Source: Burhinus oedicnemus | Lineage: Eukaryota; Chordata; Aves; Charadriiformes; Burhinidae | Reading direction: 5' to 3' | DNA: 64,000 nucleotides | NCBI GenBank assembly: GCA_008921705.1 | Contig: VFFE01007795.1 | Span: forward strand, 2,682,514-2,746,513 | Part shown: piece by piece, positions 37,351-48,741 of the stretch | Layout of the letters: the number at the start of each line of letters is the position of its first letter | Numbering within the stretch: the stretch's first letter is position 1 | Notes under the pieces: model-generated | What the model was told of the DNA's origin: nothing | Seen by the model: the letters and a program-made list of their open reading frames with translations, nothing else | Database searches by the model: none | Position numbers and translations under genes: made by a program

Positions 37351-37368
37351 AAAAAAAAAAAAAAAAAA
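37351..37368. repeat. A18 homopolymer
   Basis: Eighteen consecutive A, then gcaaagaaaaatgg. It could be the A-tail of a very degraded retroposed sequence, but no gene body was recognised upstream. Length variation between individuals is likely. Confidence 0.9.
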
Positions 37369-38177
37369 GCAAAGAAAAATGGTAGTAAGGCTGTGGTCTG
37401 ATGGATCTACCAAAACAGTGGGGCCTTAGGAGTGACTTCAGCTGTAAGTTGAAGCTATCCCCTTTTTAAATGCAGCAACAGGTAAAACTGTTCCTGAACA
37501 TCAACTTTAGTGCCGTTTCTTTGAAAACCACGACTACTGTTGCAATTCTGTGCCCAGTTATGAAAAGGAGTACCCACTGTCCACAGTAATACAACTCGGA
37601 GGGAGGCAAGAGAAGGATTAGTGTTTTATGCCAGCCTGATTCAGTAAGTGAATTCAAGTTGCCTAATTCACATGAAATCGTGGGGTAGCTCATAAGCTTT
37701 AAGCTAGGATGTCCAAATACCTTGCTGGGCTGTTAGGCTTAGGCTTAGAGAATTCCTAAAGGAATCTGAAGTAATTTCTGTTCCATAGAGTGGCTGCTGT
37801 TGCGAATTAGTTATATCTTTATCTTACACTGAAAAATAGAGGAGTTTCAGCTTCAGATTTGTCCTCTGCATGTTAGACAAGAAGGTGGCTTAAATGGCAA
37901 CAGGGGATCTCCCTGAGACAGGGAGATATCTCAAGAACAAGCACTGGTTGATGGAGGCTTCTGGTGAGCAGAAGAAATGGCAAATGGGTTCCCTGAAGAG
38001 AAAAAATCTACAACACCTATTAACAACTTGTCAAAATTAGGTAGCTTAAGAATTTATTTTCTTCACATGGATTTTCACATTTAAACCCATTCTGTTTGAT
38101 TATCTGTTCATTCATAAGCAAATACTTACCCCCATAAGTCCTTTTCCTTTCTATAATTTTCCTTTCTGGCTGCTCAG

Positions 38178-38202
38178 AAAAAAAAAAGAAATAAAAAAAA
38201 AA
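38178..38202. repeat. interrupted poly-A tract
   Basis: Two A10 runs separated by gaaat. This is simple low-complexity sequence. Confidence 0.85.
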
Positions 38203-39894
38203 TCACAGCATTTGAACTCCCTTGTGCCAAATTAGGATCCTTGGGTTTTAGGTACAGAATTAACTGGGAAGATATAAATTATTTGTCAGTAGTGGACATG
38301 ACTGCTAAAGAGTCAGGTGCCATGCTGCAACTTTTTGGATATCGGTTCCCAGCTCCTGAAGAGAAATGTTTAACTCTCCCATGCACTGTGGCCCAGAGTA
38401 GTAACCAAAAGGCTCCCCCACTGAAGTGGAAAAACAGGCAGAGTTACTCACAGGAACCAGTTCAGAGTTATTCAGGAGGAACCCATTCAAAGCTGCGCTT
38501 TTAACCAGTCTGGAGCTCCAGTGCTGAAGTCAAGGTCACAGAAAGGCAGCACCAGCCTAAATTGTCAGCCTAAATTTGTCTCTCGGATAGTCTGTGACAC
38601 CCATTTTATCAAAGAATAGGACTGACAGCTTTCTCTTTCCTTGAAATTTGGAATTAATGAGAGAGATTTCTGTAAAGAAAAGGGTCCCAGGAGCAGGAGT
38701 CAGACTAATGGCTTTGTCTCTGTGCTGAAGGTCCTGAGTACAGGCCTACAGCCTTGGTGGGGCTGCTCCATCATGAAGACCCCTGCAACTGCCATGCTCT
38801 GCTGTTCTTCCCAGTGGCTTTGAGACACACCTGTGTGAGAAAAGCAGCAGAAGATCCACTGATAGCAACAGTTATTCTCCTCCCTTTTGGGCGAGAGTGG
38901 CCCAGTCTCACTATTTCTTTGTCAGCCTTCCTGCAAAACTGGTTTGGACTCTTGCAACAGATGTGGGCTCAAGACCCTTCTGGGTGAGGAGGTCCTAAGA
39001 TGACAAGGATTTGGAGGAGGAGGATAGCAAGTGGCTTTTTATCTTTATGTTGGAAGTGAATGGCAGGAGAAGCACTGTTCGACATTTTATTAAGCGGGCG
39101 CTGGAGGATGCCCTCTGTGCTTGGCTTTGTTTCTGTGCAGAAATAACTTCAGTCACGGTTGTCAGGGACAGAGTCTTATTCACCTGTTCTTGTACACCTC
39201 TGCACTTCAACACTTTCTTTTTCTTCTTTTAAACAAATTGAGAACAGTATTTTAAAGGTTTCTTTCTGGCTGTATTTATCTACTGTACCTCTTGCATCAT
39301 TTGCATCATTTGAGGCTGTTTGTAGAAAACATACTTGCACCACTTTTGGGAATTGAAGCATGGAAGGAAAGAAAATTACATGTTTATCTTTATTTGATTT
39401 CTTAATTTGAGAAGCAGGGATAAGCTAATTAATTGACAAAGAGGTTTTAGATTTATCTCATTAGCATTTAGGATTGGGACTGCTGAGCAGTTAACTATTT
39501 TTGACATGTCCAGAACCTGAGAAGATTGGATTTTTTTACATATTGTTTTCTCTCACTTCAAGCTAAGGTACATTTATATTTGTTTTAATATTTTTGTTAA
39601 GTAGTGAGTCTGTTAATATTAGCTAACAGGAAAGGATCTCTGCTTCCAATAGCTTATCCTGAATGATTATTTTGCTGGGAGAGTAATGAGATGATTTTAT
39701 ACTACAATTACATAGCTGTGATTCCATACCTTCTCAATAGCTGGTGGTGTTGAGATTCAGGGTTCTTGCTAGATTCTGGTAAGAGACAGCTAAAGATCAG
39801 ATAATAATTAATAGTAGTATTACAGAATGCTAATAATACAAACAACTAATAATTAACTTTTTTTCTGGTGATAATTCTTCAGAAATCTAATCAA

Positions 39895-39975
39895 CAAGCA
39901 CTGACTCTGTTGTGCTAAGTTCTGTACCTGAAATTTACAGTCTAAATACCCAAGGCAGTCAGATAAGACATTTAT
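39895..39975. repeat. ancient amniote SINE-like remnant
   Basis: The segment with cactgactctgttgtgctaa (39900-39919), gttctgtacctg and the tttacagtctaaataccca block (39935-39953) resembles an ancient amniote repeat motif. In that motif a cactgtgctaagtgctgta element is followed by cttacagtctaaatagaca. An AATA-rich stretch precedes it at about 39800-39850, also usual for that family. Divergence is high and orientation was not assigned. Confidence 0.4.
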
Positions 39976-40573
39976 ACTTTATTCAATGTCCTCTGTGTTC
40001 TGTATGTTTGGAGGAGACTTTTAGTCGTAGACAGATCACTAAGTGAAAGCATCTATGAAATTCTGTGAGGTTCCTCCACAGCCAAACTGTTGCTCTGGCA
40101 CAATTCTCCATATGTCCTTCAATTTCTAATCCCTTTTCCAGGCCAGCAGTTCATTAGGTATGTGGCAGGGAAACTCAAAAGTATTTTCGCATTCCATTCA
40201 GATCGCGAGTAATTTAATCAAAACCCTGAAGAGTTACACCCAGATTTGGTTTGGCTCTTTGTATTTAGCATAACCTAATACTGGGGCTTTATTTCCTCCA
40301 CAACTATCTGATTGAATGCTGCTGTAAATTATTCTGCTTTTAGCGAAGCATTATTTCATCTTGGCCTCATGTTTCATAACTTTCAGAATCTAAAAAAGGA
40401 AGAATTTTTTTCAGCTTATTTCCAAGATTTGCTTAGATAAGCTTTATGGTATGCCTGCAAGATTTGAAACAACAATACATATCTTGAGGGGTAGAAGGAC
40501 ATCAGTGACATTTCATATTGCCCTGATCACAAACGGAATATATTGCTTATCTTAATTCCTCTCTGACACATAT
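39976..40573. other. gene-free DNA next to CR1
   Basis: About 600 bases with nothing recognisable: AT-rich, short open frames only, no repeat signature. Confidence 0.55.
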
Positions 40574-40799
40574 AGGATTATGGGGTAATTTGGGCTGGAA
40601 GGGTCCTCAGGAGGCCTCTAGCCCAACCCCATGCTCAGAGCAGGGGCAGCTACAAGTTCAGAACAGTTTGCCCAAGGCTGTACCCACAGTGTGGGCTTCA
40701 AAACCTTCAGGGACAGAGACTGCACAGCCAATCTGGACAGTTTGCTCCACTGCTTAGTTGTCCTCATGGGAAAACATTTCTTCTGTCCAGTCTGAACCT
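40574..40799 (-). mobile_element. older CR1 LINE, 3' part, split by a younger CR1
   Basis: Read on the plus strand it begins near aggattatggggtaatttgg, a decayed CR1 3' tail. It continues through ggctggaagggtcctcaggagg (40592-40613), ctagcccaacccc, the tgctcagagcaggggcagct block and the gaaaacatttcttctgtccagtctgaacct block that ends at 40799. The match breaks off exactly where a second CR1 3' tail starts, and resumes on the far side at 41134. The host copy is more diverged than the insert, so it was already in place when the second CR1 landed. Confidence 0.9.
40795..40799. repeat. left copy of 5-bp duplication flanking nested CR1
   Basis: The bases aacct end the left half of the older CR1 and recur at 41134-41138, directly after the younger insert. 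Removing the insert and one copy restores a continuous older CR1. It is either a short target-site duplication or junction microhomology. Confidence 0.6.
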
Positions 40800-41133
40800 A
40801 GAATCATAGAATCGTTTAGGTTGGAAAAGACCTTTAAGATCATCTAGTCCAACCACTGACCCTACTCTACCAGGCCTGCCACTAAACCATGTCTCTAAGC
40901 ACCGCATCTACACGACTTTTGAACACATCTAGGGATGGTAACTCAACCACCTCCCTGGGCAGCCTGTTCCAATGTTTGATAACTCTTTTGGTGAAAAATT
41001 TTTTCCTAATGCCCAGCCTAAACCTCCCCTGGTGCAACTTGAACCCGTTTCCTCTTGTCCTATCGCTAGTTACTTGGAAGAAGAGACCAGCTCCCATCTC
41101 ACTACAACCTCCTTTCAGGTATTTGTAGAGAGC
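40800..41133 (-). mobile_element. younger CR1 LINE inserted into an older CR1
   Basis: A clean 334-bp 5'-truncated CR1 on the minus strand. The plus-strand text opens with the tail complement agaatcatagaatcgtttagg, then ttggaaaagacctttaagatcatctagtccaacc (40821-40854). The ccactaaaccatgtctctaagcacc block (40879-40903), the gggcagcctgttccaatg block (40958-40975) and the aaacctcccctggtgcaacttgaacccgtttcctcttgtcctatcgct block (41021-41068) follow. It ends at gtagagagc. It is the best-preserved element in the window and still carries an open ORF2 C-terminus (40882-41097). Confidence 0.96.
40882..41097 (-). pseudogene. CR1 ORF2 C-terminal fragment (71 codons, open)
   Basis: This is the last part of the CR1 LINE ORF2 (endonuclease/reverse transcriptase polyprotein) on the minus strand, inside the younger CR1. 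The conserved tail is clear: T-R-G-N-G-F-K-L, then G-R-F-R-L-x-[18 protein letters not shown] and a closing S-L-x-V-F-K-S-R-V-D. The natural stop lies at the left end, followed by about 80 bases of 3' UTR and the CR1 tail. The endonuclease and catalytic reverse transcriptase domains were lost by 5' truncation, so it cannot act by itself. The apparent ATG is internal to ORF2, not its native start. The frame is free of stops and frameshifts, which fits a young insertion and does not indicate a host gene. Confidence 0.9.
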
Positions 41134-41138
41134 AACCT
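41134..41138. repeat. right copy of 5-bp duplication flanking nested CR1
   Basis: The aacct here repeats 40795-40799 across the younger CR1. The older CR1 sequence resumes with ctgtgttttcatcttatgtctg. Confidence 0.6.
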
Positions 41139-41359
41139 CTGTGTTTTCATCTTATGTCTGTTGCCTCTTGGCCTCCAGACACACACCGCTGGGAAGAGCT
41201 TGGCTCCATCTCCTTGATAAGTTCCTTGTAGGTGCTGGGGGCTTCTTTGTGGTCCCCCCAAAGCCATTCCTGCTCTCAGTGAACAAACCCTGGTCCCACT
41301 GCCTCTCCTCACAGGTCATATACTCCATCCCTGACCATTGTGGTTGCCCTCCCCTGGAC

Positions 41360-41653
41360 TCACTCCAGTTTATCGGTGCTTTTCCTGTACTGGGGAGCCC
41401 CAAGCTGGACATAGTGCTTTAGATGTGGTCTAACAGCTGCTGAGTAATGGGAATAATCACTTTCCTTGAGCTGCTGCCTGGGCTCCTGCTGACACAGCCT
41501 AGGGCGCTGTTGGCCTTCATTGCTGCCAGGGCTTACTGCTGGCCCATGCTCAGCTCGCTGCCCACCAGCACTCCCAGGACCTCCTCTACAGAGCTGCTGC
41601 CCAGCCTGCCTCATTGCAAGGGTTTCTTCCTCTCGGGGAGCACGGCGTTGCAT
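41360..41653 (-). pseudogene. decayed CR1 ORF2 reverse-transcriptase region
   Basis: A minus-strand open frame whose C-terminal part contains the hallmark A-A-V-R-P-H-L-K-H-Y-V-Q-L-G-A-P-Q-Y. It corresponds to the V-R-P-H-L-E-Y-C-V-Q-F-W-A-P-Q-Y segment downstream of the reverse-transcriptase core in CR1 ORF2. The following ORF2 residues (M-E-Y-M-T-C-E-E-R) continue in another frame at 41152-41412, and the next block (D-G-A-K-L-F, then R-G-N-R-H-K-M-K) in a third at 41115-41312. At least two frameshifts have therefore accumulated. It is a dead fragment of a LINE gene, not a host gene. Confidence 0.85.
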
Positions 41654-41710
41654 TTGTCCTTTTGAATGTCATAACGCTCCTGTTGGCCCGCTATTGGATC
41701 TTGACTTCAG

Positions 41711-44639
41711 GCAGGGCTGGAAATATAGTGGGAAACAATTGAAAGGATACAATTGAATTGAGAGGTTGCTCTTGAATCATTCAGAACAGAAATTTAAATA
41801 CATTAAAGGGAGGAAGAATGTGCAAAGCTATTCCAATGAATCCTTGAAATACCTTGAAATATGGAGACAGAGTCTCAAGCTGTCTATGGTGTTAAAAGTG
41901 TAGCGTAAAACCTGCTGCTGTAGAAGCAGAGCCCACAACCACTTGACCAGGAAAAAAATCATGGAGCCCCATATCTAGCAGAGGTCAGCTACATAAAGCG
42001 AACATTAGGCATCTGGGGCGATAGGAGGTGCTGTGTATGCCCTCACACATATATACATACACACAGCGTGTTAGACTGGGACTGACAAAATGCTGATGGG
42101 ACAGGGCTGCACACAGGTGGGAGCATATGCCTAGAAAATCCCCTACTTATGATAGCAGCTCGTTAAAAGCAAGCAAAACAGATGGAGCCACTTGCTTTAG
42201 GTCCTGAGTATAAACAAAGTTACATAGGCATAACTTCATTGTTCTACTCGCTTCCTAAATTAGGCCTTTTTTGAGAGTTATTTAGGATTAAGGAAGCACA
42301 TGAATTTAAAGTGAAACAGCTTTTCTAATTTTTCATGTAAACAAGCTCTTATTTGATTTTTCTCTGTAATTATTCACTAGGGAGAAAATTAAAGACTATA
42401 TTCCCTATCAAAAAACTTTATTAAGTATTTGGCCCAAATGACTTGATTGTATCATTTTAATGAATACAGAAAAAATTAATCAGCACAAAAATTCATTAAT
42501 TATAACATGGCAGAAAGCCACAGAAATAGACAACTATTGTTCTTTAACAGACAGATAATTACTTAGACAGACTATTTCAAAGCCATCTTACAAATTTATC
42601 CAGTGTGTGGGCAACAGATTCACCAGGGGTTCATAAAGCCCTCTCAGTACTTAACATATACTCCTACATATTTCAGTAGGAGTCACCCTGCTAAGGCTGG
42701 CTTATTCTACAGTAGGCTATGTACACAAAAGGCAGAAGAATTTACTGCAAAAAGGGGATCCTGATTTGAGGATTCATCTCTCTTTTCATAAACACAATTT
42801 GATCAAAATTGAAGACTGTGAAAAAAGATGTTGTACATAAAAGAAAGCCAAAAAAGATTCTGAAAATGGATACAATTCAAAGCCACATCAGTGCTACCAG
42901 CTACTGCAGTCCTCACAAGTGAGAATTAAGTTATATGTCTGAGTGGATGGCGTATTTTAGATCTGCAGAACTCAGACACTATGTTTTTCTCTTGAATGCA
43001 GTTCCTTTCTTAGTCCATTTGTTCCAATAAATGGACAGCAATCAACTTCTGAACCAGAATCCCAAACAATAGGTAATATTAAGTGCCTGAAATCTTAAAA
43101 GCCACTCCCAGCTGCTCAGAAAAGAGAAATTCTGAAGAAGAAAACTGGGACAGAGTGTCAGGCAAAACATCCCGAAGAATGAAGCGGTTCAAAGTGCATG
43201 TTGGCTTCTTGCAGAAAATGGGAAAGCCATACTAATTTTTTGTCTTTAAATCTTAACCGATCAAAATGAAGTAGCAGGACTGTCATGTCCAAAAAATCAG
43301 GACACGTGGTTTAAAAATTAAGAGAAAATATTTTTTGTTAAAAAAACTCCAAATAGCGGGATCATTTTATTCACCTTTGGGTTTCTGGGGTTTTTTTGAG
43401 ATTTCTGATACCAAGCTTTTCTCTTCAAGCAGTTAGGCTAGAAAGTAAGGGCTTTTTTCACATGAATGCTGAGATTCACTATCAGTGCTGGCACTGCCTG
43501 GGAAGCATCAGATGGAGGAAGACCTGGGCTAAGCCTGAGACAGGCTGGAACGCTAAGGCAGCAGCGGATACCCCTGCACTGGTGTGTGGCTGGAAGACCT
43601 ACAGGTTTCCATGGGCCAGGTCTTCAGATGGTCTAAAGCAGGTTAATTTTGAAGAAGTCAATGGAGCTGTGTTGATTCACACCATCTGGGTATTTGGCTA
43701 AATCATTCCCTGGCAGAGTTACAGAGCTATAAATGTGCCAGTGCTCTTCCACCGTCACTCTTTGTGAGTTGATTCTATATTTGCTGAAAGAAAACAATAA
43801 TTGAGGCACTGATATTTGCTTGACAGATAATACTCATGGCAACAATCTCTCAGGCATTATTGTGTACACAGTTATTGAGAACACTGACAGTTTTCCTTCA
43901 CTTGATGATATAATAAAATACTACAATTAGTACAAAATGTACTCAGCACTCAAAATATAGTTGTCCAATGATATTCATTGTTCTTGTGATTGACAGATTT
44001 TAGTGGAGAAGGATGAATTTACTTAAGTGTTATTTGCATATATTTTTCAATTGATGCTGATTGATTTGAAGTAGCCAAAGGCAATGTGATTTCTAGATTC
44101 TCCTTTCCCTACCAGAACCACTTACATTTGTTTTGTGGTTTCCCATTAATTCATGTAATCTATTGAGTAAATTGCTATTTACTTCATCATGCATAGGTGC
44201 ATTTCCTATGGCAAACAAATGCTTGGTCTTTTGTTTCAGTGGTATGTCACTGAAAGGAACTGATGAGCTGCCTCTGCATGCTTTGCTGGCTTTGAGATCA
44301 CAAGAATAAGAAGTAAGGTCAGTTTTCTCAGCAGAAGGAGACTGTACGAGCACCGCGACATTCAGGGAACAAGGTTGCTTTTCTAATTTTGTTATAGTCA
44401 AGTGCTGTGACAGTGCAGTGGTATCTGACGGAGTGAAGAGTAGGAAGAGGACAATGTCTGTGCTGTGGAGACAGAAATGGTAGAAAGAACCCCCAAAGGA
44501 TCAGTGGGGGAGATAATGACACACAAGACCCTGGTAACTCTTCCCTGTTACTGCCTAGCAGAATACTCTGCGGGTTTTGATTGTTTCATTTACTATCAGC
44601 CACTTGTCATAAAGCATTAAATAACCACATAAATCTTTT
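41711..44639. other. gene-free AT-rich DNA
   Basis: No recognised gene or repeat family. A short TA/CA mixed run lies near 42048-42065. The stretch at about 42350-42560 is very AT-rich with many TAAT cores. The plus-strand open frame at 43396-43701 (101 codons) has no motif I recognise. Confidence 0.5.
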
Positions 44640-44682
44640 GATAGATAGATAGACAGACAGACAGATCGCTAGCTAGCTATAG
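44640..44682. repeat. compound tetranucleotide microsatellite
   Basis: Three GATA units pass into three GACA units, then gatc and about three GCTA units (44640-44682). It is a classic compound array with single-base drift between sub-blocks, and likely to vary in length between individuals. Confidence 0.92.
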
Positions 44683-44947
44683 AACAAATGCATGCAAACC
44701 ATTATCAGCCTAAGCTCAGGATGCTTGCTGAGGCACATCCTCATCAGATATTAAACCTGGGTGAGAACTCAGCTCTGAGGCTTGAAACTCATATAAATCA
44801 TTAAAGCTTCCCAGCATACGTGACACCACCCCTTACCTCAGTGCCCTTGGAGGTCAGAATGCAAAGGGTGGTTAGGTTCACTTCTAAATTGAAATAAGAT
44901 AAAAACAGGAAGAAACTGCTGTTTGCTGCAACTAAATTACTGCTAAT
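44683..44947. other. gene-free spacer between microsatellite and CR1
   Basis: Nothing recognisable; ordinary AT-rich sequence. Confidence 0.55.
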
Positions 44948-45361
44948 CCTGGAACTACAGAACGGCAGAGTGAGAAAGGGACTCCTGGAGGTCATCTGGT
45001 CCAAGCCCTTGCTCAAAGCAGGTCCATTGAAATCAAATTGCCCAGGGTCTTGTCCAGTCAAATTTTGATTGTCCCTGTTGAGGAAGATGCTATATCCTCT
45101 CTGGTCAAACTGCCCAATCTTTGACTGCCCTCAGGGTGAATTTTTTTTCTTGTAGCTTCTAACTGGAATTTCCTGTGTTGCAACTTGTGCCCTTGCCTCT
45201 CATCCTGTCTTTGGGAAGAGTCTGTCTCTGCCTCCTCTGTACACTTCTGTTAGGTAGGTAGCTGAAGACAGCAAGAAGATTAATCTTTAGCATACTCTTA
45301 TTAAAGTTTGCATAAACCCAGCTATCAACCACTACTTGTATGCCAAGTGCTCCTGATGCCT
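44948..45361 (-). mobile_element. old CR1 LINE fragment
   Basis: Plus-strand text follows the complement of CR1. A decayed tail is followed by actcctggaggtcatctggtccaagcccttgctcaaagcagg (44981-45022). The cagggtcttgtccagtcaaattttga block (45043-45068), the caaactgcccaatctttgactgccctcagggtgaa block (45105-45139), aactggaatttcctgtgttgcaacttgtgcccttgcctctcatcctgtc (45161-45209), ggaagagtctgtctctgcc and aggtagctgaagacagcaagaagat (45257-45281) come next. Weaker similarity continues through tagcatactctt and cttgtatgccaagtgctcc to about 45361. Divergence is high, so it is an old copy on the minus strand that keeps a degraded 3' end. Confidence 0.88.
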
Positions 45362-48300
45362 ACTAAGGTCCAGGAAAAAGAAGTAAAGCACAAGGACTCT
45401 TCTTTGCTCTTCCCTCTTCTGTTGCTGGGTGCTCAAATCAGATGTCAGTGCTGATGCTGGAGGTCAGGGGTAACAAGGAGGAGAGGGACTACTCAGGCAG
45501 GTATGATCTAAGTAGGTTGCTGGGGCCCCTGTCTGTGAATGCAAGAAATCAAATTGCAAGCCCAGGCTTAACGGGAAGTAACCAATTAGAGAGTATTACA
45601 TGCAAGGGTCATCTGATTTGGGCCAGAGCCTCAGCTCAGAGTCACGCGAGCTCTTTGAGAAAAGAGCTGATTCCTTCAGTGTAAGACTTCTCTGCGGCAC
45701 AGCAGATACTGCTAAAAATTTTGACCACGCAACACAGTACGTGCAGATGCTGTTTATGTTCAGCACAGGTATTTTTAGAATAATTTAAATACAATTTTGA
45801 AAGATGTTATTGTAACTCTGGCTCGTATTCTTCCACCTCCAAGTCCATACTGAGATGTACAAAGTGTGCACCAAGCAAAGAGGAGTGATGTGCACTGACG
45901 GTACAAGGGCTCATTCAGTGCACCTCTGATAGGGCTGGATTCAATGAGGCAGGCTGTCTTCACAAGTAAATAAGCCATGCATGCCCATCCAGCGCAGCAA
46001 ACCATTCTTCCAGTCACTGCATGACTGTGTTGTTAAAAACAGAGTATCTGATGGTGTAGGACGAGTTCAGCTTCAGAGGTGAGGTTTCGATTCTACCAAA
46101 CTCATTCCCATTCCTTAAATTTGACTGGGATAAGGGGGGTGGAGAGGACTGAAGCAGTGGCTCAGTTCTTCCCTGCCTCTTCCCCTATCCTGCACAGCCG
46201 GATTTGCGGGATGAGAACTGCCCGCCCTGTCCCTTAAGACATGTTGGAGCGGCTCCATTCCCTTGGAGCTCCCATAGCTGAGTATACACAGATTGCTTGG
46301 TTAATACTCTTTCCCGGTACTTACAGTAACTGCTCCAATAAAGCAGTACCCAGCAGCTTTCTGGGGGCTTGTCTGCTTGTAAAAATCCAACTGAGGGGAC
46401 ATGGCAATTTCTTGCGCCTGTCAATCTGTTATTCCGTTGCCAGTGCACAGCGAGCCACAGAAGCATTTTCAATAGTAGGAAGTAAAGTCTGGCTAATCTC
46501 TGTAAAGCCCAGAAATAGTTCTCCAATCATCCCAATTTAATGGGTGATTCTCGTGCAAGGATAGCAATGTCTAGAAATTTAGGGTAGCTGTGGATTCAAC
46601 GGAATACTAACTGAGATACAGGGGCTTTCATGGCATGATCTAGTGAATCATAAAGATATGCATCTACAAGCAGTTTTTAAATTTTGGTCTAAACATCAAA
46701 TTGCCATGCAACATCAACATAACTTTGTCACAATGTTTAGTGGGAAACACTTAGAGCAAAATATTACCCTCTCAGCCAAATAGGTGTCAGAGAGAAATAT
46801 TCGTGTCTTTCAGTATGGCTATAGATGCGAACTGGAGCTAAGAAAAAAAAATACAACATTTTTAATACAAGTATTTTTTTTAGGTTGATTTTTTAATGAA
46901 ATATTTGACAGCCCTGGAGTACAAATATAATTATTTACTGGAGGATTTAATTAAAATATGCCTATTTTTGGCAACCCTGCCCCCCATCTGTCCTGAAATA
47001 CCAGTGCTACAGTACGCAGGCAAAATAAATAAGGAAACACAATTCTGAAGTCCACAGTTATTGTATGTATGCTTTGAAGTCCTATTTATGGACCAAATTC
47101 AAGAACTTGTAGAGAAGGTCTCTGTGGATGAGGAGTTTGTTCTGTGGGGTAGGAGAAGCATGTAGCATCCCCATAAGACTCCTGTATCTCTCATTGCCAC
47201 CTTGTTTTCTTCCACGGGGCATGGCTGGTTGCTTCACATAGTCATAGAGTCTTATTAGTAGGATTCATGGAGCTTTGGGTCAGCATTGAGGTGACCATGG
47301 GTCTGCAGAGGATTCCCTTAGTGGCAGCTGGAACTCCTGGTGGATCCATGTGTTGTGAAGGCAGGCAGAGGGAGGGAGAGCTGTACACTTGCTCCCAACA
47401 TTACATGTCCTAAAAGGAGAAAAATACATATTTCACTGATAAGACGGTGGAACTGCCTGGCTTTTGGAATAGATATGTCCCTCTCAGTGAGCAAACCTGT
47501 TACAGGAATAATCTGGGCGAGATGTCCACTGATGTCCTTAAAGTGAAAGGCTGGCCAGAAATGTTTGTTATACAGAATACCAGCCAGGATAGAAGAGAAC
47601 ATGTGTGATACACACCTTCTTCCCTTGGAAACAATGCCACACTGCAGGTGCATAAAAAGCCAGTGTTTTCAAACTTTCCTGATCAAAGTGCATAATTGCA
47701 AGGGTAGTCTGCATGCATGGGTATGGAAAATGTGCAACACTCCCATCAGCTACAGGAGAGTCAGGGTTTCCCACAACTCCTCTCCAAGTGATCTTAATGG
47801 ATGAATACCCTGAATTTTGTCGTCTGCTTCTTCCAGGTGCTTTTTTAACAGCGCTGCTGGAGGCAATAGCTTTTGTTCACTCAAGTGGCCTCAGTTTCCA
47901 GTCAACATATTGCTCGTGCTGGCACTCTGAAGGGGAATCTGAAAGAAGGAGGGTCCTAATCCTGTTTATATTCAAGGCCAAAGTAATGTCCTTGGTTTGC
48001 ATGTGTGTTGCTGTCTGCATCAGCTTAAGAGGGTATAAAAATGCTGCCGAAAACTCCCCTTAGGGTTTCCCTTAGGAATTCTTATGATATGGGATAATTA
48101 GCAGGGCCCCAGGGAAGCCGGGAGAGAGGTCCTTTTCCCCTTCAGGGTCTCCCTTGAATAACTCAAGCTCCCTTGGTATTTGCACAGCTCTCACTTGTAT
48201 GATGGACCAAGATTTAAAACAAACAAACAGGTAGCTACAAAGAGACAAAACCAAACGAAAACCAGCCTCGCTGGTATCTAAACGGAGGATCCTGCAGCCA

Positions 48301-48741
48301 GACCTAGACAAGCAAATAAGTAATATTGTTAAGGGTGCGTGCTCCCAGAGCATGTCCTGGTGTGTTCAGTGGGAATTGCTACCTCCTCTGTGTGATGAAA
48401 ACCAGGTCATTCGCCGAGTGCCTGAATGTGGATTTAACAGCCTCAATGGGGGTGGATGCAGTTTTCCTCTGAGGAACTCTTGGCCTTATGTTACATGTTT
48501 GCAAAAGCACACACTTCTCCCCCCTCCCCATCCCTAAAAAGAAAAATAAAAAAACCCCAACTGCTGTAAATCAAGGAAAATTCATAACTTGCTTGAGGTA
48601 TAACAGCTGTTGATTTAAGGCTCAACATCTTTGGGAGCACATTGCTGCTAGGAAGATAAAAATCTTTTTGACAAAGTTGTGACCATAAAAATTGCAAGGC
48701 TTTAGTCAACATTTAGAGAGGATTTGCATCTCTCTTATAAT
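45362..48741. other. gene-free unique DNA
   Basis: No recognised gene or repeat family. Open frames at 45442-45684, 46185-46540 and 47318-48063 overlap on both strands and lack motifs. The plus-strand frame at 47713-48063 crosses an acceptor-like cttcttccag near 47828-47837, but no donor or homologous peptide supports an exon. Confidence 0.5.

Larger units (their letters stand above)
30511..39894. other. gene-free unique DNA, about 9.4 kb
   Basis: No recognised gene or repeat family. The sequence is AT-rich, especially at about 31480-32760 and 35100-35860. A- and T-runs occur at 35619-35631, 37090-37106, 37351-37368 and 38178-38202. Open frames at 30515-31015, 33070-33682 and 37004-37413 overlap on both strands without motifs. 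Confidence 0.5.
41134..41710 (-). mobile_element. older CR1 LINE, ORF2 part, right of the nested insert
   Basis: Continues the host CR1 after the 334-bp insert. Recognisable plus-strand blocks are atgtctgttgcctcttg (41154-41170), gggaagagcttggctccatctcc, the ctcactccagtttatcggtgcttttcctgtactggggagccc block (41358-41399), ctggacatagtgctttagatgtgg, cagcctagggcgctgttggccttca (41496-41520), agcactcccaggacctcctctacagagctgctgcccagc (41569-41607) and gcatttgtccttttgaatgtcataacgctcctgttggcccg (41650-41690). Similarity ends by about 41710. Split peptide matches in different minus-strand frames (41115-41312, 41152-41412, 41360-41653) show several frameshifts. Confidence 0.92.

Noticed and set aside
40889..41217. 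Two plus-strand frames of about 80 codons
   Set aside because: Both are antisense to the nested CR1 elements.
47236..47290. catagtcatagagtctt as a CR1 tail on the minus strand
   Set aside because: The following bases do not continue into CR1 sequence.
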